From CAZOLI01 sp964580675 (GTDB taxonomy: Bacteria; Planctomycetota; MHYJ01; CAYXQY01), in contig CAZOLI010000012.1 of NCBI GenBank assembly GCA_964580675.1, positions 1 through 64,000 of the forward strand: 64,000 nucleotides of DNA. The letters are read 5' to 3'. A program made the translations under genes and the position numbers. The notes beneath the pieces were generated by a model. It made no database searches, had not been told where the DNA came from, and was given only the letters and a program-made list of their open reading frames with translations. This document shows positions 19,099 to 28,007 of this stretch, piece after piece. How positions within the stretch are numbered: position 1 is the stretch's first letter; every line of letters starts with the position of its first letter.

Positions 19099-19998
19099 TC
19101 AAACTTCTTTTTCCATCGCCGCTATTGCCCCCTCCCGATCATCATGGAGATCAAACACATGATGAAGATCCGTCATCTCAAACACGTCGCGGATGTCCGG
19201 GTGCACGTTACAGATCCTCAAGCCCCCCCCGGCATTTCGAACCCGTTTCCGAAAGCGAACCAGTTTTCCCAGTACCGGACTGGACATGTATTCCACCTCC
19301 TCGATATCCAGCACAATTCGAGGCCGATCCAGACCATCCGGTACGGCCATTAATTCTTCGGAAATTTCGTTCACGGTGGACCGGTTAAGCACACGGGCGT
19401 TTTCCAGTCGTACAATTGTGACCCCGCCCTCAGTTTGCTCGTTCAATTCCGGTTTTTCTTCGTCCTCTTTCAGTGCTTTTCCACTCGATCCGGCCGCCTG
19501 AAATGATTTTTCCATGAACAATCCGGATCCCCCGTCATAGTAGAAAAATTGATCCATGGACTCCTGAATAACCAGAAGACCGCGGCCTCCTTCCATCACA
19601 AGTACTTCCGGATCTTCGGAAGGGGTCACCTCTTCCGTCGAAAATCCATTTCCCTCGTCCTCCACACGGACGTTCCAGCTTCGCCGGTCCGCATCCAGTC
19701 GGAGCACCACGGATACCTCACGCTCGGGATCTTCATCATTTCCATGAATAACGGCGTTCATCAGGGCCTCGTCAAGTGCCATACGCGTGCGGACCCGATC
19801 CTGCTGATCGCTGAAGCCCGCTTTGTCCGTTAACACGTCCAGAAGATCCGTGAGGGTTTCCTCCTTCTTCTCCATGATCGAGGGAAAGGAGCGTTCAAAC
19901 ACGATGTCCCCCGAAGATTCCGGGGCGTCATCCAGAAACACAAGGTCCAGGTCCCCTTTTTCTTCCTCGGTCGTCGCCGTCTGATCGTTCGGTGTCAT
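19099..19998 (-). CDS. fused RsbW-like ATPase kinase and STAS domain protein
   Basis: About 299 residues from ATG 19998; the longest frame starts at 20064. Residues ~45-165 form a GHKL/HATPase domain of the anti-sigma-factor type: DEALMNAVIHGN is the N box, VEDEGNGF the G1-type box and GGRGLLVI the next. Residues ~195-295 form a STAS (anti-sigma antagonist) domain with LDIEEVEYMSSPVLGKL, whose Ser pair aligns with the usual phosphorylated Ser. In RsbW/RsbV systems these two are separate, antagonising proteins; here they are in one chain. No sigma factor gene is adjacent. The block downstream on the same strand is all signalling genes. Confidence 0.85.
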   Translation of the reverse strand: MTPNDQTATTEEEKGDLDLVFLDDAPESSGDIVFERSFPSIMEKKEETLTDLLDVLTDKAGFSDQQDRVRTRMALDEALMNAVIHGNDEDPEREVSVVLRLDADRRSWNVRVEDEGNGFSTEEVTPSEDPEVLVMEGGRGLLVIQESMDQFFYYDGGSGLFMEKSFQAAGSSGKALKEDEEKPELNEQTEGGVTIVRLENARVLNRSTVNEISEELMAVPDGLDRPRIVLDIEEVEYMSSPVLGKLVRFRKRVRNAGGGLRICNVHPDIRDVFEMTDLHHVFDLHDDREGAIAAMEKEV

Positions 19999-20364
19999 GT
20001 TGGCCCCCAGTAGCGATATGCGGTTGTCACGACGAACGAAATCCAACCGGATCCGTACAGACACTCCTCTTCTGAATCCTAACGTATATTAGGAGATTGT
20101 CAATGTTCTTCCGGCTGCATTTCCGAACTTTATTCGATGAACCGCAACAAATCAATAATCCAACAGGGCCTCTTCCGTTTTCCTTATTGTCCGGTCCTGG
20201 AACGTGGACCAGAGTGGGAAACCAATGTGGCGAACGTCATAACAAACGCCCGCGCCGTTGAGAATTATGTGTTGGAATCCGGAATATGCCCCCTCAATCA
20301 GGTCTCCGTCCGACGTTTCCGGGAAATTTCAAGGGGCTTCCGAAGAAACAAACCCCGGAACTCA
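19999..20364. other. intergenic region, 366 bp
   Basis: Upstream region of the RsbW-STAS gene. No supported gene; a plus-strand 83-codon frame here lacks coding signals. Confidence 0.45.
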
Positions 20365-20808
20365 TCACGGCAGAAGGGCCGTTTTTAGCCAGTAATTCAG
20401 GAACACCTGAAACCGCTGGTGAAAGTCTTCCCGGTCCTGGGGTTTTTTTACGTACGAATTTGCGCCGAGTTCATACGACCGCCGGATGTGCTCTTTGTTT
20501 CGGTAGCCCGAATACATCACGATGACGGTGTACAAATCCTTTAACTGCTGTCGGACGTAGGAGAGTACGTCGAAACCGTTGATGTCCGGAAGTTGAATGT
20601 CGAGAAGGACGAGATCCACCCCGGGCTCCACCACCTCCCCCGATTCATGACGTGTGTCAAAAAACGTTACGGCCCCATTCCCGGATTCCTCAAACATCAG
20701 CTGAATGTCTCTCTCGAAATCCGTGTTGATCATCCGCTTGATCAACTCCCGGTCGGACTCGCTGTCATCCACCACGAGAAGCTCCACTTCTTTTCCGTTT
20801 GTATTCAT
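20365..20808 (-). CDS. single-domain response regulator, Rcp1-like
   Basis: A 147-residue receiver domain. The acidic pair is Asp14-Asp15, the phosphoacceptor is Asp70 in LVLLDIQLPDINGFDVL, the switch Ser is Ser100 in MYSG, and the conserved Lys is in VKKP. There is no output domain, and the C-terminal helix ends WLKTALLP as in Rcp1-type regulators. No histidine kinase lies nearby. It resembles the next regulator at 21256 in its C-terminal motif, so the two are probably distant paralogues in one signalling block. Confidence 0.9.
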   Translation of the reverse strand: MNTNGKEVELLVVDDSESDRELIKRMINTDFERDIQLMFEESGNGAVTFFDTRHESGEVVEPGVDLVLLDIQLPDINGFDVLSYVRQQLKDLYTVIVMYSGYRNKEHIRRSYELGANSYVKKPQDREDFHQRFQVFLNYWLKTALLP

Positions 20809-21255
20809 GGGGAATCACCCTCCCTATCTGAATATAAGAACTTTCTTTCCGTGATCACCCGAACGGTCTCCCCCTCCCGCAATAACACGGGAAGAAAAAA
20901 CGTTCCGGCTCCGAAACCATCCTACCATCGCAATATACCCCATCAGAGATTTAAATTCAACTAATATTATCATCTTAGTTTTATATTGATATTTAATTTT
21001 ATTGTTCAAAAAACAAATTCAACGGTGAGAATGACCCAAACACCACTCCATCAACCGGATACGGTCCGCCGATTGGTACCCGACAATGCATCCCGTCCTT
21101 GCCGTGATGTCGAAACCGGTTGACAAAACCGGACTTATGCCGATCTTCACGGCGGCGTACGAACCGGACACAGACGATGGATCATCACGAGGGGCCAATG
21201 GGGGTGACGCCCCGGATTCAACCGAGGTGGACAGTGCCGAGTAACGCGCGGGGAA
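20809..21255. other. intergenic region, 447 bp
   Basis: An AT-rich stretch near 20955-21005 could hold a promoter for the regulator at 20365. No RNA or gene is recognised. Confidence 0.4.
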
Positions 21256-21717
21256 TTACGGGTTGGGAAGGGTCGCTGTTTTAAACCAGTACTGAAAGAA
21301 ATCGACCATAACACGCTCGAAATGGTCCCGGTTTTCCGGTTTCACGATGTAGGAGCTGGCCCCGAGCTTGTAGGCTTCCCGGACGGTCCAGTCGGAGTCG
21401 GAGGTGGCCAGAACAGTAATGGGAATTACGGAAAGGGCCTCGTCCTCCCGGATGGTTTTTAACAGCTGCAGGCCGTTCAGCCCGGGAAGATCCAGGTCAA
21501 GAAGCACGAGATCAGGACGTTCTTGGGTTCCTTCGCCGCCGCCATCGCCGGAGACGGATTCCCGCAGATGTGTGAGGGCTTCTTCCCCGTCCGTCACCTC
21601 CTGTAAATGAACCTTAAATCCAACCGCTTCATTGAGAAAACGCTCAAGAAGTCTCCGATCGGCTTCGCTGTCCTCAACCACCAGGATCGTCCACTGCTCT
21701 TCAACGGGTGAGTTCAT
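21256..21717 (-). CDS. single-domain response regulator
   Basis: About 153 residues from ATG 21717 (the longest frame starts at 21762). Receiver domain with Glu15-Asp16, phosphoacceptor Asp74 in LVLLDLDLPGLNGL, switch Thr105-Ser106 and conserved Lys126 in IVKP. A Gly-rich insertion (SGDGGGEGTQERP) sits before the phosphorylation strand, longer than usual. The C-terminal helix ends FKTATLPNP, similar to its neighbour at 20365. It starts 48 bp after the RR-GGDEF gene at 21766-22743 and is likely co-transcribed with it. Confidence 0.9.
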   Translation of the reverse strand: MNSPVEEQWTILVVEDSEADRRLLERFLNEAVGFKVHLQEVTDGEEALTHLRESVSGDGGGEGTQERPDLVLLDLDLPGLNGLQLLKTIREDEALSVIPITVLATSDSDWTVREAYKLGASSYIVKPENRDHFERVMVDFFQYWFKTATLPNP

Positions 21718-21765
21718 GTTTTTCCCCGGACAAAATATAACACCACAGAATGGTACGGCCAAACA

Positions 21766-22743
21766 TCATTGGGCGGACTCAAACAAATCCTCCCTGGCTT
21801 CGATATTCCGGTGCCACACAGGATCATTTTCCGGTGATATTCTCGCAAGCAGTAGGGCTTTTCCGGCACGATTGATCAGTTCGACCAGAACCTCATCCTC
21901 GGTAAAATCCCCAATCTCCTCCTCATCAATCCGGGACATTCCACAATCCAACATCAATCGAAACGCCGTGTCTTCCTTTGTTTCAAATTTCTTATCAGCG
22001 AGCTTCTTCTGTATCCCAAATGCCACTTCCCGCACCTCGATTTCCTTTTTGTGCGGCATGACCATGACGAAGATATTATCGGCGTATCGACCGGCGGTGT
22101 CCGTAATCTCCATGTGTTCGTCCATGATGTGAGCGAGTTTCTGAACAGCCCTCGTCCGGTTGTCCTCCCCGTATAGACGGCCAATTTCATCAAAATCCGG
22201 CACACGAAAGAACACGAGAGAGATGGAGTGATTCTTCAGAATGGCGTCCCGCACCTTCTCCCGAAGCAGATCCAGAAAAAACGATCGATTGAACAGTTCG
22301 GACGTCCGGTCCGTCGGATCCCACCCGGAGGATTTTACCTCCTTTTCCTCTTCCTGCTCCTTCTTTTTGTCGAGGACATGGGATATTTCTTCGGACAGTT
22401 TCTCGGAGGACAGTTCCTTTTTTTTCAGGCACGCGTCCGCACCATGCCCTATGGCCTCCGAGGCCAGACGCCAGCTCTTTCCGGTCACCATAAGGAGAGG
22501 ACCCTCATAACCACTGGACCGGATCCTTCCAACCACGTCCAGACCGGTGTTTTCCGAGAGCACATAATCCACCAGGACAATGTCAAAGGACACCTGATCG
22601 AGTTTCTTCAACCCCTCTTCACCGGTCTCTGCGTGCGTAAACGCCACGTCCCGGTCCGGAACCTCCTCCAGGTAGCGCTGCACTATCCGGGCATCGGAAC
22701 GTTCGTCATCAATCATCAAAACAGCGATTTCTGCATCGGACAT
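21766..22743 (-). CDS. receiver plus degenerate GGDEF protein
   Basis: A 325-residue response regulator. Receiver at ~5-125: acidic pair Asp12-Asp13 in LMIDDE, phosphoacceptor Asp59 in LVDYVLS, Thr87 and Lys107-109. A charged linker at ~126-145 precedes a diguanylate-cyclase-fold domain at ~148-320. At the position of the GGDEF active-site motif the sequence reads ADNIF (221-225) after Arg-Tyr, so all of Gly-Gly-Asp-Glu is replaced. Cyclase activity is therefore not expected; a receptor or dimerisation role is more likely. It lies directly upstream of the response regulator at 21256-21717 on the same strand. Confidence 0.85.
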   Translation of the reverse strand: MSDAEIAVLMIDDERSDARIVQRYLEEVPDRDVAFTHAETGEEGLKKLDQVSFDIVLVDYVLSENTGLDVVGRIRSSGYEGPLLMVTGKSWRLASEAIGHGADACLKKKELSSEKLSEEISHVLDKKKEQEEEKEVKSSGWDPTDRTSELFNRSFFLDLLREKVRDAILKNHSISLVFFRVPDFDEIGRLYGEDNRTRAVQKLAHIMDEHMEITDTAGRYADNIFVMVMPHKKEIEVREVAFGIQKKLADKKFETKEDTAFRLMLDCGMSRIDEEEIGDFTEDEVLVELINRAGKALLLARISPENDPVWHRNIEAREDLFESAQ

Positions 22744-23441
22744 TTGTGGTCCACACGTGAACTGCTCGAACCTCTACCACGGCATTTCCCCTGATTTCCT
22801 CAATATAACGTACACAGGGGTTTATTCAAAGGAAATAAACTTCCCTTTTCCTTCCGGACACAACTTCATTTCCCGTATCTCCCGGCGGGATCGCTCCGAC
22901 AATTTGAATGAATACAAATCCATACAACGAAATGCAACGTATAACATCAGAACCCATTTTATAAATAATTTACACATATTTTATCAATTATGTGAAAACA
23001 TACATCAATATTATATACCCCGGGCGCCTGGCACATGGATTGCTCGTATACAGACGGAAAACCGGGATTGATTCCGAAATAGGAAAGGGCACCGCGACGA
23101 AACCCACCACGAACACAGATAATTCACGTGGAAACTAATTTTCGGGCACGGATTTTTTATATGATTAAACATTCTCCGGACCCGGCTGTTACAAATGGAG
23201 CGGTGGCACTTATAAAGCAAATTAAAGGATGATAAAATAAAGAGTGGTGAGATGAGGACCTTCGTTGTTCGCCTCCGAAAGCTTTCGTTCTTCATTTCAA
23301 AAGGTGACCTCAACAAAACGAATCGACCTGCTTCCGGTTGAACCGGTCTGAATAGCCTTTTGGCACTCCATTCAAACCGGCTCATATTCCTGTTTTCAAA
23401 GGTCGTCGCCATTCCTGTTCAAAAACAGGGGTCTCAATCCG
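22744..23441. other. divergent intergenic region, 698 bp
   Basis: Between the RR-GGDEF gene (minus) and the desaturase (plus). A run of about 80 bp near 22935-23015 is very AT-rich and could hold promoters or a binding site. A 133-codon minus-strand frame at 23011-23412 has no recognisable family and is not called. Confidence 0.5.
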
Positions 23442-24500
23442 ATGAACCTTAAAAACATTAACTGGCCCGTTACGTTATTTTTGGTTGGTTATCAGGTAGC
23501 ACTGGTTGTTCTCCTTCCACTTTATCTGATGTATCGAACCCCGTCGGCAGGTCTGCTCATTTCGGCGGGTGTGCTTTGTTATATTACAGGCATCAGTGTC
23601 ACCTCCGGATATCACCGTTATTACGCGCATCGATCCTACAAACCACACCGAGTCGTGGAGCCGTTTCTCCTGTTCTTCTCCACCATGGCCGTGGAGGGAA
23701 GCGCTCTTGAGTGGGCTCACGACCACCGGCTTCATCACCGTCACGCAGACACGGAAAAGGACCCATATAACATAAAAGAGGGGTTCTGGCACGCACATTT
23801 TTTCTGGATGCTCGAAAAGCAGGAACGGAACTTCGAGAACGGGTCCACGGATTTAATGCAGAACCCGCTGGTCATGTTTCAGCACGACTATTATGCGTGG
23901 CTGATGGTTCTGTTTAACCTGATGACCATTGGTGCAGCCGGCTGGTGGTTCGGCGACTACTTCGGGGCGTTTGTGTTTGTGTTTCTCGGACGTCTGTTTG
24001 TGCTTCACCACATGACGTGGTTCATCAACTCCCTCGCCCACACCTGGGGAGTGCGGCCTTTTTCAAAAGAACAGACGGCCGTAAACAACTTTTTTATAGC
24101 GTTTTTGACGTTTGGCGAGGGCTATCACAACTACCACCACTCGTTTTCCGGAGACTACCGAAACGGCGTGTACTGGTATCAGTTTGATCCCACCAAATAC
24201 ACCATCTGGTTGTTAAGCAAAGTGGGACTGGCCCGGGACCTCTACACCGTGGACGAAGCCACCATTCAAAAAAAGATCCTGGAGGAGGATCGCCGGATGA
24301 TGTTGAATCAGATCGAGGATCACGAACCGTCCAAACGGGAACAGCTCCGGGAGAAAATCCAGAACCTGTACGAACGACTCCGGGAGATTATTGATGACCT
24401 GAACGGAGAGGACCAGGAGAGCTCCGGGATCCTTGAAAAACGATTCCAGGTCGGGTGGCGAAAATGGACGCGCCTCTGCGACCAGACCCTGTCCGTGTAG
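23442..24500 (+). CDS. membrane fatty-acid (acyl-CoA/lipid) desaturase
   Basis: A 352-residue integral membrane di-iron desaturase. All three His boxes of the stearoyl-CoA/delta-9 type are present: HRYYAH at 58-63, HDHRLHH at 93-99, and EGYHNYHH near 230. Four membrane helices flank them. It introduces a double bond into fatty acyl chains at the membrane and needs an electron donor encoded elsewhere. Beyond the catalytic core, residues ~260-352 are a charged, coiled-coil-like extension. The long AT-rich upstream region would suit regulated expression, for instance by temperature. Confidence 0.92.
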   Translation: MNLKNINWPVTLFLVGYQVALVVLLPLYLMYRTPSAGLLISAGVLCYITGISVTSGYHRYYAHRSYKPHRVVEPFLLFFSTMAVEGSALEWAHDHRLHHRHADTEKDPYNIKEGFWHAHFFWMLEKQERNFENGSTDLMQNPLVMFQHDYYAWLMVLFNLMTIGAAGWWFGDYFGAFVFVFLGRLFVLHHMTWFINSLAHTWGVRPFSKEQTAVNNFFIAFLTFGEGYHNYHHSFSGDYRNGVYWYQFDPTKYTIWLLSKVGLARDLYTVDEATIQKKILEEDRRMMLNQIEDHEPSKREQLREKIQNLYERLREIIDDLNGEDQESSGILEKRFQVGWRKWTRLCDQTLSV

Positions 24501-24666
24501 GATTCTTCAGTCCGTTCAAGAAGGTATCCCTCCCGACGTGTTAGGTGTTCCGGCACAAAATTCTTGTGCTTCTTTCCATTGTCATACCGGCTCAATTCTT
24601 CATCCCCTTAATCCCAAACGTTACGGAAAACAGGCGGCGGGGCCAGGATACTGGAGAAAACTCACA

Positions 24667-25782
24667 TCATTTTGATTGCGGATCACTCACCGTGTCCGAA
24701 TCGGTCATCGGAACCACGTATTCCACCATCACCGGATAGTGATCGGAACCCAGGTCGGGCCCAACTCGATGGTCCCGAACCTCGATCTCCGGTGACACAA
24801 AACAGTGGTCGATGCATATCTGCAGGGGAGAGAAGTACAGGAAGGAGGGCCAGGTAGGACGAATGCCGAATCCGTTTCGGGCATCGCGCAACCCGGAACG
24901 GTCAAGAAAGGCATCGTGAACGTGTGAAAAGGACGTGGTGTTAAAATCACCGGCAACCACCACCGGGCTCTTCTGTTCGGAACAAAAATCTGCAACGGCC
25001 CGAATCTGCCGGTTTCGCCACTTCGTCTGTCGCGCACTTCCCGGCGGCACCGGATGTGTCGACACGAGGGTCAACTCCCGTCCCACCACCGGCACGCGGG
25101 CCACGATGGATGGGGCGAGTTCCGGCGGAAAATAAACCACCTCCGCATCCGTGACGGTTCGTTTGCTGAAGAGGGAAATACCAAAGTTGTCGCGCCGCTC
25201 CAGCTTTTCCTCAATCTCGTAAATCTCCGGCAGAAGGTCCCGCAGCTCGTCCACCATATTCGGCGTTACTTCCATCAACACGAAAATCTCGGGTTTTTCC
25301 TTCTCCACGTACCGTACAATATCTTCGAAATTCTGATTCCCGGAACTCATGTTGTAAAACATCATGCGAATCGAACCCCCACTGGTGACGTCCGGATTCG
25401 ATCCACCGTGATAGAGAGGGACAAACGAATACAGGTTGAGAAGCGCCAGAAACACCGCGAACCCGCACCACCGGTACCGTTCCTGCAATCCCATCACAAC
25501 ACTTAAACCGGTGGCGGCCAAAAAATACTGGACACGAAAGTGAGAGGTTAGATCAAACATCCACCAGAAGGAGCCCAGGTATCCGGTGACGGTGAACAAA
25601 CCGGTCAGGAGAACCAAAATAAGAGACAGTAACCGGCCAGACGACGAAAGAAACGTCTGCTTTGCATCCTCCTCTCCTGAGGTCCCCGATTCGGTTTCCG
25701 AACGAGTGTCCTCCTCAAAAACTGGATCGGCCGAATCACTCCCGATGTCCTCTTTTTCGGATTCGTCTGACGGTGCGTTCAT
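24667..25782 (-). CDS. membrane-anchored endonuclease/exonuclease/phosphatase family protein
   Basis: About 371 residues from ATG 25782 (longest frame starts at 25821). An acidic Ser/Glu-rich cytoplasmic N terminus precedes three membrane helices, then an EEP domain from ~residue 130. Signatures include MMFYNMSS, FVLMEVTP with its metal-binding Glu, STHPVPP, AGDFNTT with Asp and Asn, and GSDHYPVM with the catalytic Asp-His. EEP proteins of this topology act outside the cytoplasmic membrane on phosphoesters such as lipids or nucleic acids; the substrate is unknown. It may face the neighbouring desaturase in lipid metabolism, but there is no direct evidence. Confidence 0.85.
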   Translation of the reverse strand: MNAPSDESEKEDIGSDSADPVFEEDTRSETESGTSGEEDAKQTFLSSSGRLLSLILVLLTGLFTVTGYLGSFWWMFDLTSHFRVQYFLAATGLSVVMGLQERYRWCGFAVFLALLNLYSFVPLYHGGSNPDVTSGGSIRMMFYNMSSGNQNFEDIVRYVEKEKPEIFVLMEVTPNMVDELRDLLPEIYEIEEKLERRDNFGISLFSKRTVTDAEVVYFPPELAPSIVARVPVVGRELTLVSTHPVPPGSARQTKWRNRQIRAVADFCSEQKSPVVVAGDFNTTSFSHVHDAFLDRSGLRDARNGFGIRPTWPSFLYFSPLQICIDHCFVSPEIEVRDHRVGPDLGSDHYPVMVEYVVPMTDSDTVSDPQSK

Positions 25783-25912
25783 GGGCCCGGACTCAACGGA
25801 ATACGTCCAAATCAACATCACGCCAACACATATTTATTTTCCGATGTTTCCGCCTAAAATTGAAATGAAGGATCCCAAAAAAACGAACAACAAATTCACG
25901 GTATCACGCAAC

Positions 25913-26353
25913 ATGACCCCATCCGGCCATCCGCCGAAATACACCGGTAAGGCGGGAGAACAAGATTGGACCACCTACTGCCTCCTGATTGAAAAACCGG
26001 ACCCCTCCGAAATTACCGTCGGCAAATTGGGAACGTTCGCGTTTCGGGCCGGATTTTATGTATACACAGGCTCCGCAAAACGAACCCTGAAGAAACGCAT
26101 ACAGCGACATCGATCTAACGACAAAACTCTGCACTGGCACATCGATTATTTGCTCGAGGAAAGTACGGTTATTCACGTCTACCTATCAAGCCGGGAGGAA
26201 TGCGATCAGCATCGCCGGTTGCAAAAACGGGAGAGGGCGCAGATGCCCGTGGAACGCTTTGGGTCAAGTGATTGCGACTGCCGGAGCCACCTGCTCTATT
26301 TTTCGGAGAAGCCGACCATGAAGAAAAGTCACCTGAAACCGCTGACCTCCTGA
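25913..26353 (+). CDS. DUF123 GIY-YIG-fold nuclease-like protein
   Basis: About 146 residues from ATG 25913. Upstream in-frame ATGs at 25865 and 25586 would add unconserved sequence overlapping the divergent EEP gene. The family pattern is clear: TYCLLIEKP, GKLGTFAFRAGFYVYTGSAKR, RIQRHRSNDKTLHWHIDYLLEE, then FGSSDCDCRSHLLYF. DUF123 proteins have the GIY-YIG fold and are found alone or fused to endonuclease III. Whether they cut DNA is not settled. It is convergent with the following minus-strand operon. Confidence 0.85.
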   Translation: MTPSGHPPKYTGKAGEQDWTTYCLLIEKPDPSEITVGKLGTFAFRAGFYVYTGSAKRTLKKRIQRHRSNDKTLHWHIDYLLEESTVIHVYLSSREECDQHRRLQKRERAQMPVERFGSSDCDCRSHLLYFSEKPTMKKSHLKPLTS

Positions 26354-26399
26354 AGAAACGATCCGGAAAGCGAAGCAACGAACAACGGAGCCTCGGAAG

Positions 26400-28007
26400 C
26401 TACTCCTGATCCGGAAGCCGCTGCAGCAAAACGGTACCGTAATCCAGCTCGACCACGCCGTCCCGGTGTTCCGCGTTATCCCCCATTGACATCCGAAATC
26501 CGGCAACGCCCCGGGACCAGCTGCTGGACCGGCGAAGACACAGCTTTACCCAGCGGCGCCTGGTCCCGTCCGCAACCGTAAGAGACGAAAACACGTTCTC
26601 CCCGAACCGCTCCCGGGAGATGCCTTCCCCCGCCACGGAAACTCGTTTTTCCTGTCCGGGTGCCAACCGGCCGACCGGATAATACGCTCCCTCCCGAAAC
26701 AATACAGCATGCCGGATAACGGCATCCGTCGTGTTCCGTACCGATACCTCGTTTTCCGTTAACTGCACCCGGAACGGACCTGGACTGACCCCGACGGGCC
26801 GCCTGTTTTCGAGAACCATCCACCCATCCTTCGGGAAGTCCGGCCAGGTAAGTACCCAACCATCCTCCCAGCGTAGTTCGGGCATAAACTCCTCAAGGGA
26901 GGAACGGTTAAAAAACCGGGGGTAAATATACCGGATTCGGGAGGAGGAATAAGTAAGGTCGCCCTCCGTTCGAGGAAAGAGCCCGATCTTCCGTTTCTCG
27001 TACGTTTCAAGTTCACCACCGGATACCTCTGAATGAACTCGCTGTTTCAGCAGATCCACGCTGCCGGGTTTCTGCCAGAGGACGATGACCGATAGACATA
27101 CCGGCACCAGAAACGCCGCCCCCCAGAAGAAATACCGGTTCCGAAACCAGAAACTCAGAAACAACAGCGTAAGAAACACGAGCAACTGAACCCAGACACC
27201 GTTCTCCAGCCAATTCCTCGCTGTCGGCTTCCAGGAAAGAGGCTTGAACACATCGTAGGATTCGGGGGAAACGGGTGCCGTAGCCCGGTTCACGGTCTTT
27301 CGTCCCGGCAGCTCCAGCTGGTTCGGTTCGACGCCGGCCTCCAGAACAACGGTGTGCAGTTTTTCCGGCTCCTCCGGTGATTGGGTGAGGTATAAATAAT
27401 CCACGAGATCCGGCCACCGGGCCGCCGATTGAAGTCGATCCGGGGATCCGGTGACGAGATAGGTCCCTTCCCTTTTCTTCGCAATGGTTCTCAACCGATT
27501 TCTCACGGTCCGGGAGGCGGTCTCGTCAAGGCCGATGAGCACGTCCGATCCACCAAGGACGCCCCGCCGGCGTTTCCACATCTTGTCAAGGACCTCTCCC
27601 TCCTCCGATACCACGTGCACGCGGTATTTGTACGATGACGCGCTGAACACGGGAAGGGTCAGAGAAACCTCCTCCCCCGGGTTGACGGTGACGGAACGTT
27701 TGCAGGTGAATCCTTTCTCACCTTTTACCCGAACCGTCCCGTTGAACTCCTTTTCGAGCCCGGTCCCGGACCGAAGCGTAATACCGAGGGGGAACCAGCG
27801 ACCGTACCGAACAAACCGCTCTGCCCCGAATTGCCGGACCTCAAGTGAAACTTTGCTCTGCTCCGGGCCGGAGGGCGGCTCCGCCACCAGGAGTCCGGAC
27901 GGGACGCCGGCATAGAAAACCGCCACAAGAACAGCACAGATCATTCCCGTTACCCATTCGACAGCGGATCGACGGCCCGGAACGGAGAATTGCATAACAC
28001 GGATCAT
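26400..28007 (-). CDS. exported membrane protein of unknown function
   Basis: About 535 residues. The start at 28007 is chosen because its ATG overlaps the TGA of the upstream gene (ATGA at 28007-28004). An N-terminal hydrophobic segment (MICAVLVAVFYAGVPSG) leads an extracytoplasmic half with Ig-like strand patterns (NGTVRVKGEKGF, NPGEEVSLTLPVF). Two membrane helices follow (VQLLVFLTLLFLSFWF and FFWGAAFLVPVCLSVIVLW), then a second beta-rich region. This resembles the BatD-like or membrane-anchored adhesion proteins of some Planctomycetes, but I cannot name a family. It is translationally coupled to the WD40 lipoprotein. Confidence 0.65.
   Translation of the reverse strand: MIRVMQFSVPGRRSAVEWVTGMICAVLVAVFYAGVPSGLLVAEPPSGPEQSKVSLEVRQFGAERFVRYGRWFPLGITLRSGTGLEKEFNGTVRVKGEKGFTCKRSVTVNPGEEVSLTLPVFSASSYKYRVHVVSEEGEVLDKMWKRRRGVLGGSDVLIGLDETASRTVRNRLRTIAKKREGTYLVTGSPDRLQSAARWPDLVDYLYLTQSPEEPEKLHTVVLEAGVEPNQLELPGRKTVNRATAPVSPESYDVFKPLSWKPTARNWLENGVWVQLLVFLTLLFLSFWFRNRYFFWGAAFLVPVCLSVIVLWQKPGSVDLLKQRVHSEVSGGELETYEKRKIGLFPRTEGDLTYSSSRIRYIYPRFFNRSSLEEFMPELRWEDGWVLTWPDFPKDGWMVLENRRPVGVSPGPFRVQLTENEVSVRNTTDAVIRHAVLFREGAYYPVGRLAPGQEKRVSVAGEGISRERFGENVFSSLTVADGTRRRWVKLCLRRSSSWSRGVAGFRMSMGDNAEHRDGVVELDYGTVLLQRLPDQE

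Noticed and set aside
23011..23412. 133-codon minus-strand frame
   Set aside because: No recognised domain, odd composition, and it lies in the desaturase upstream region.
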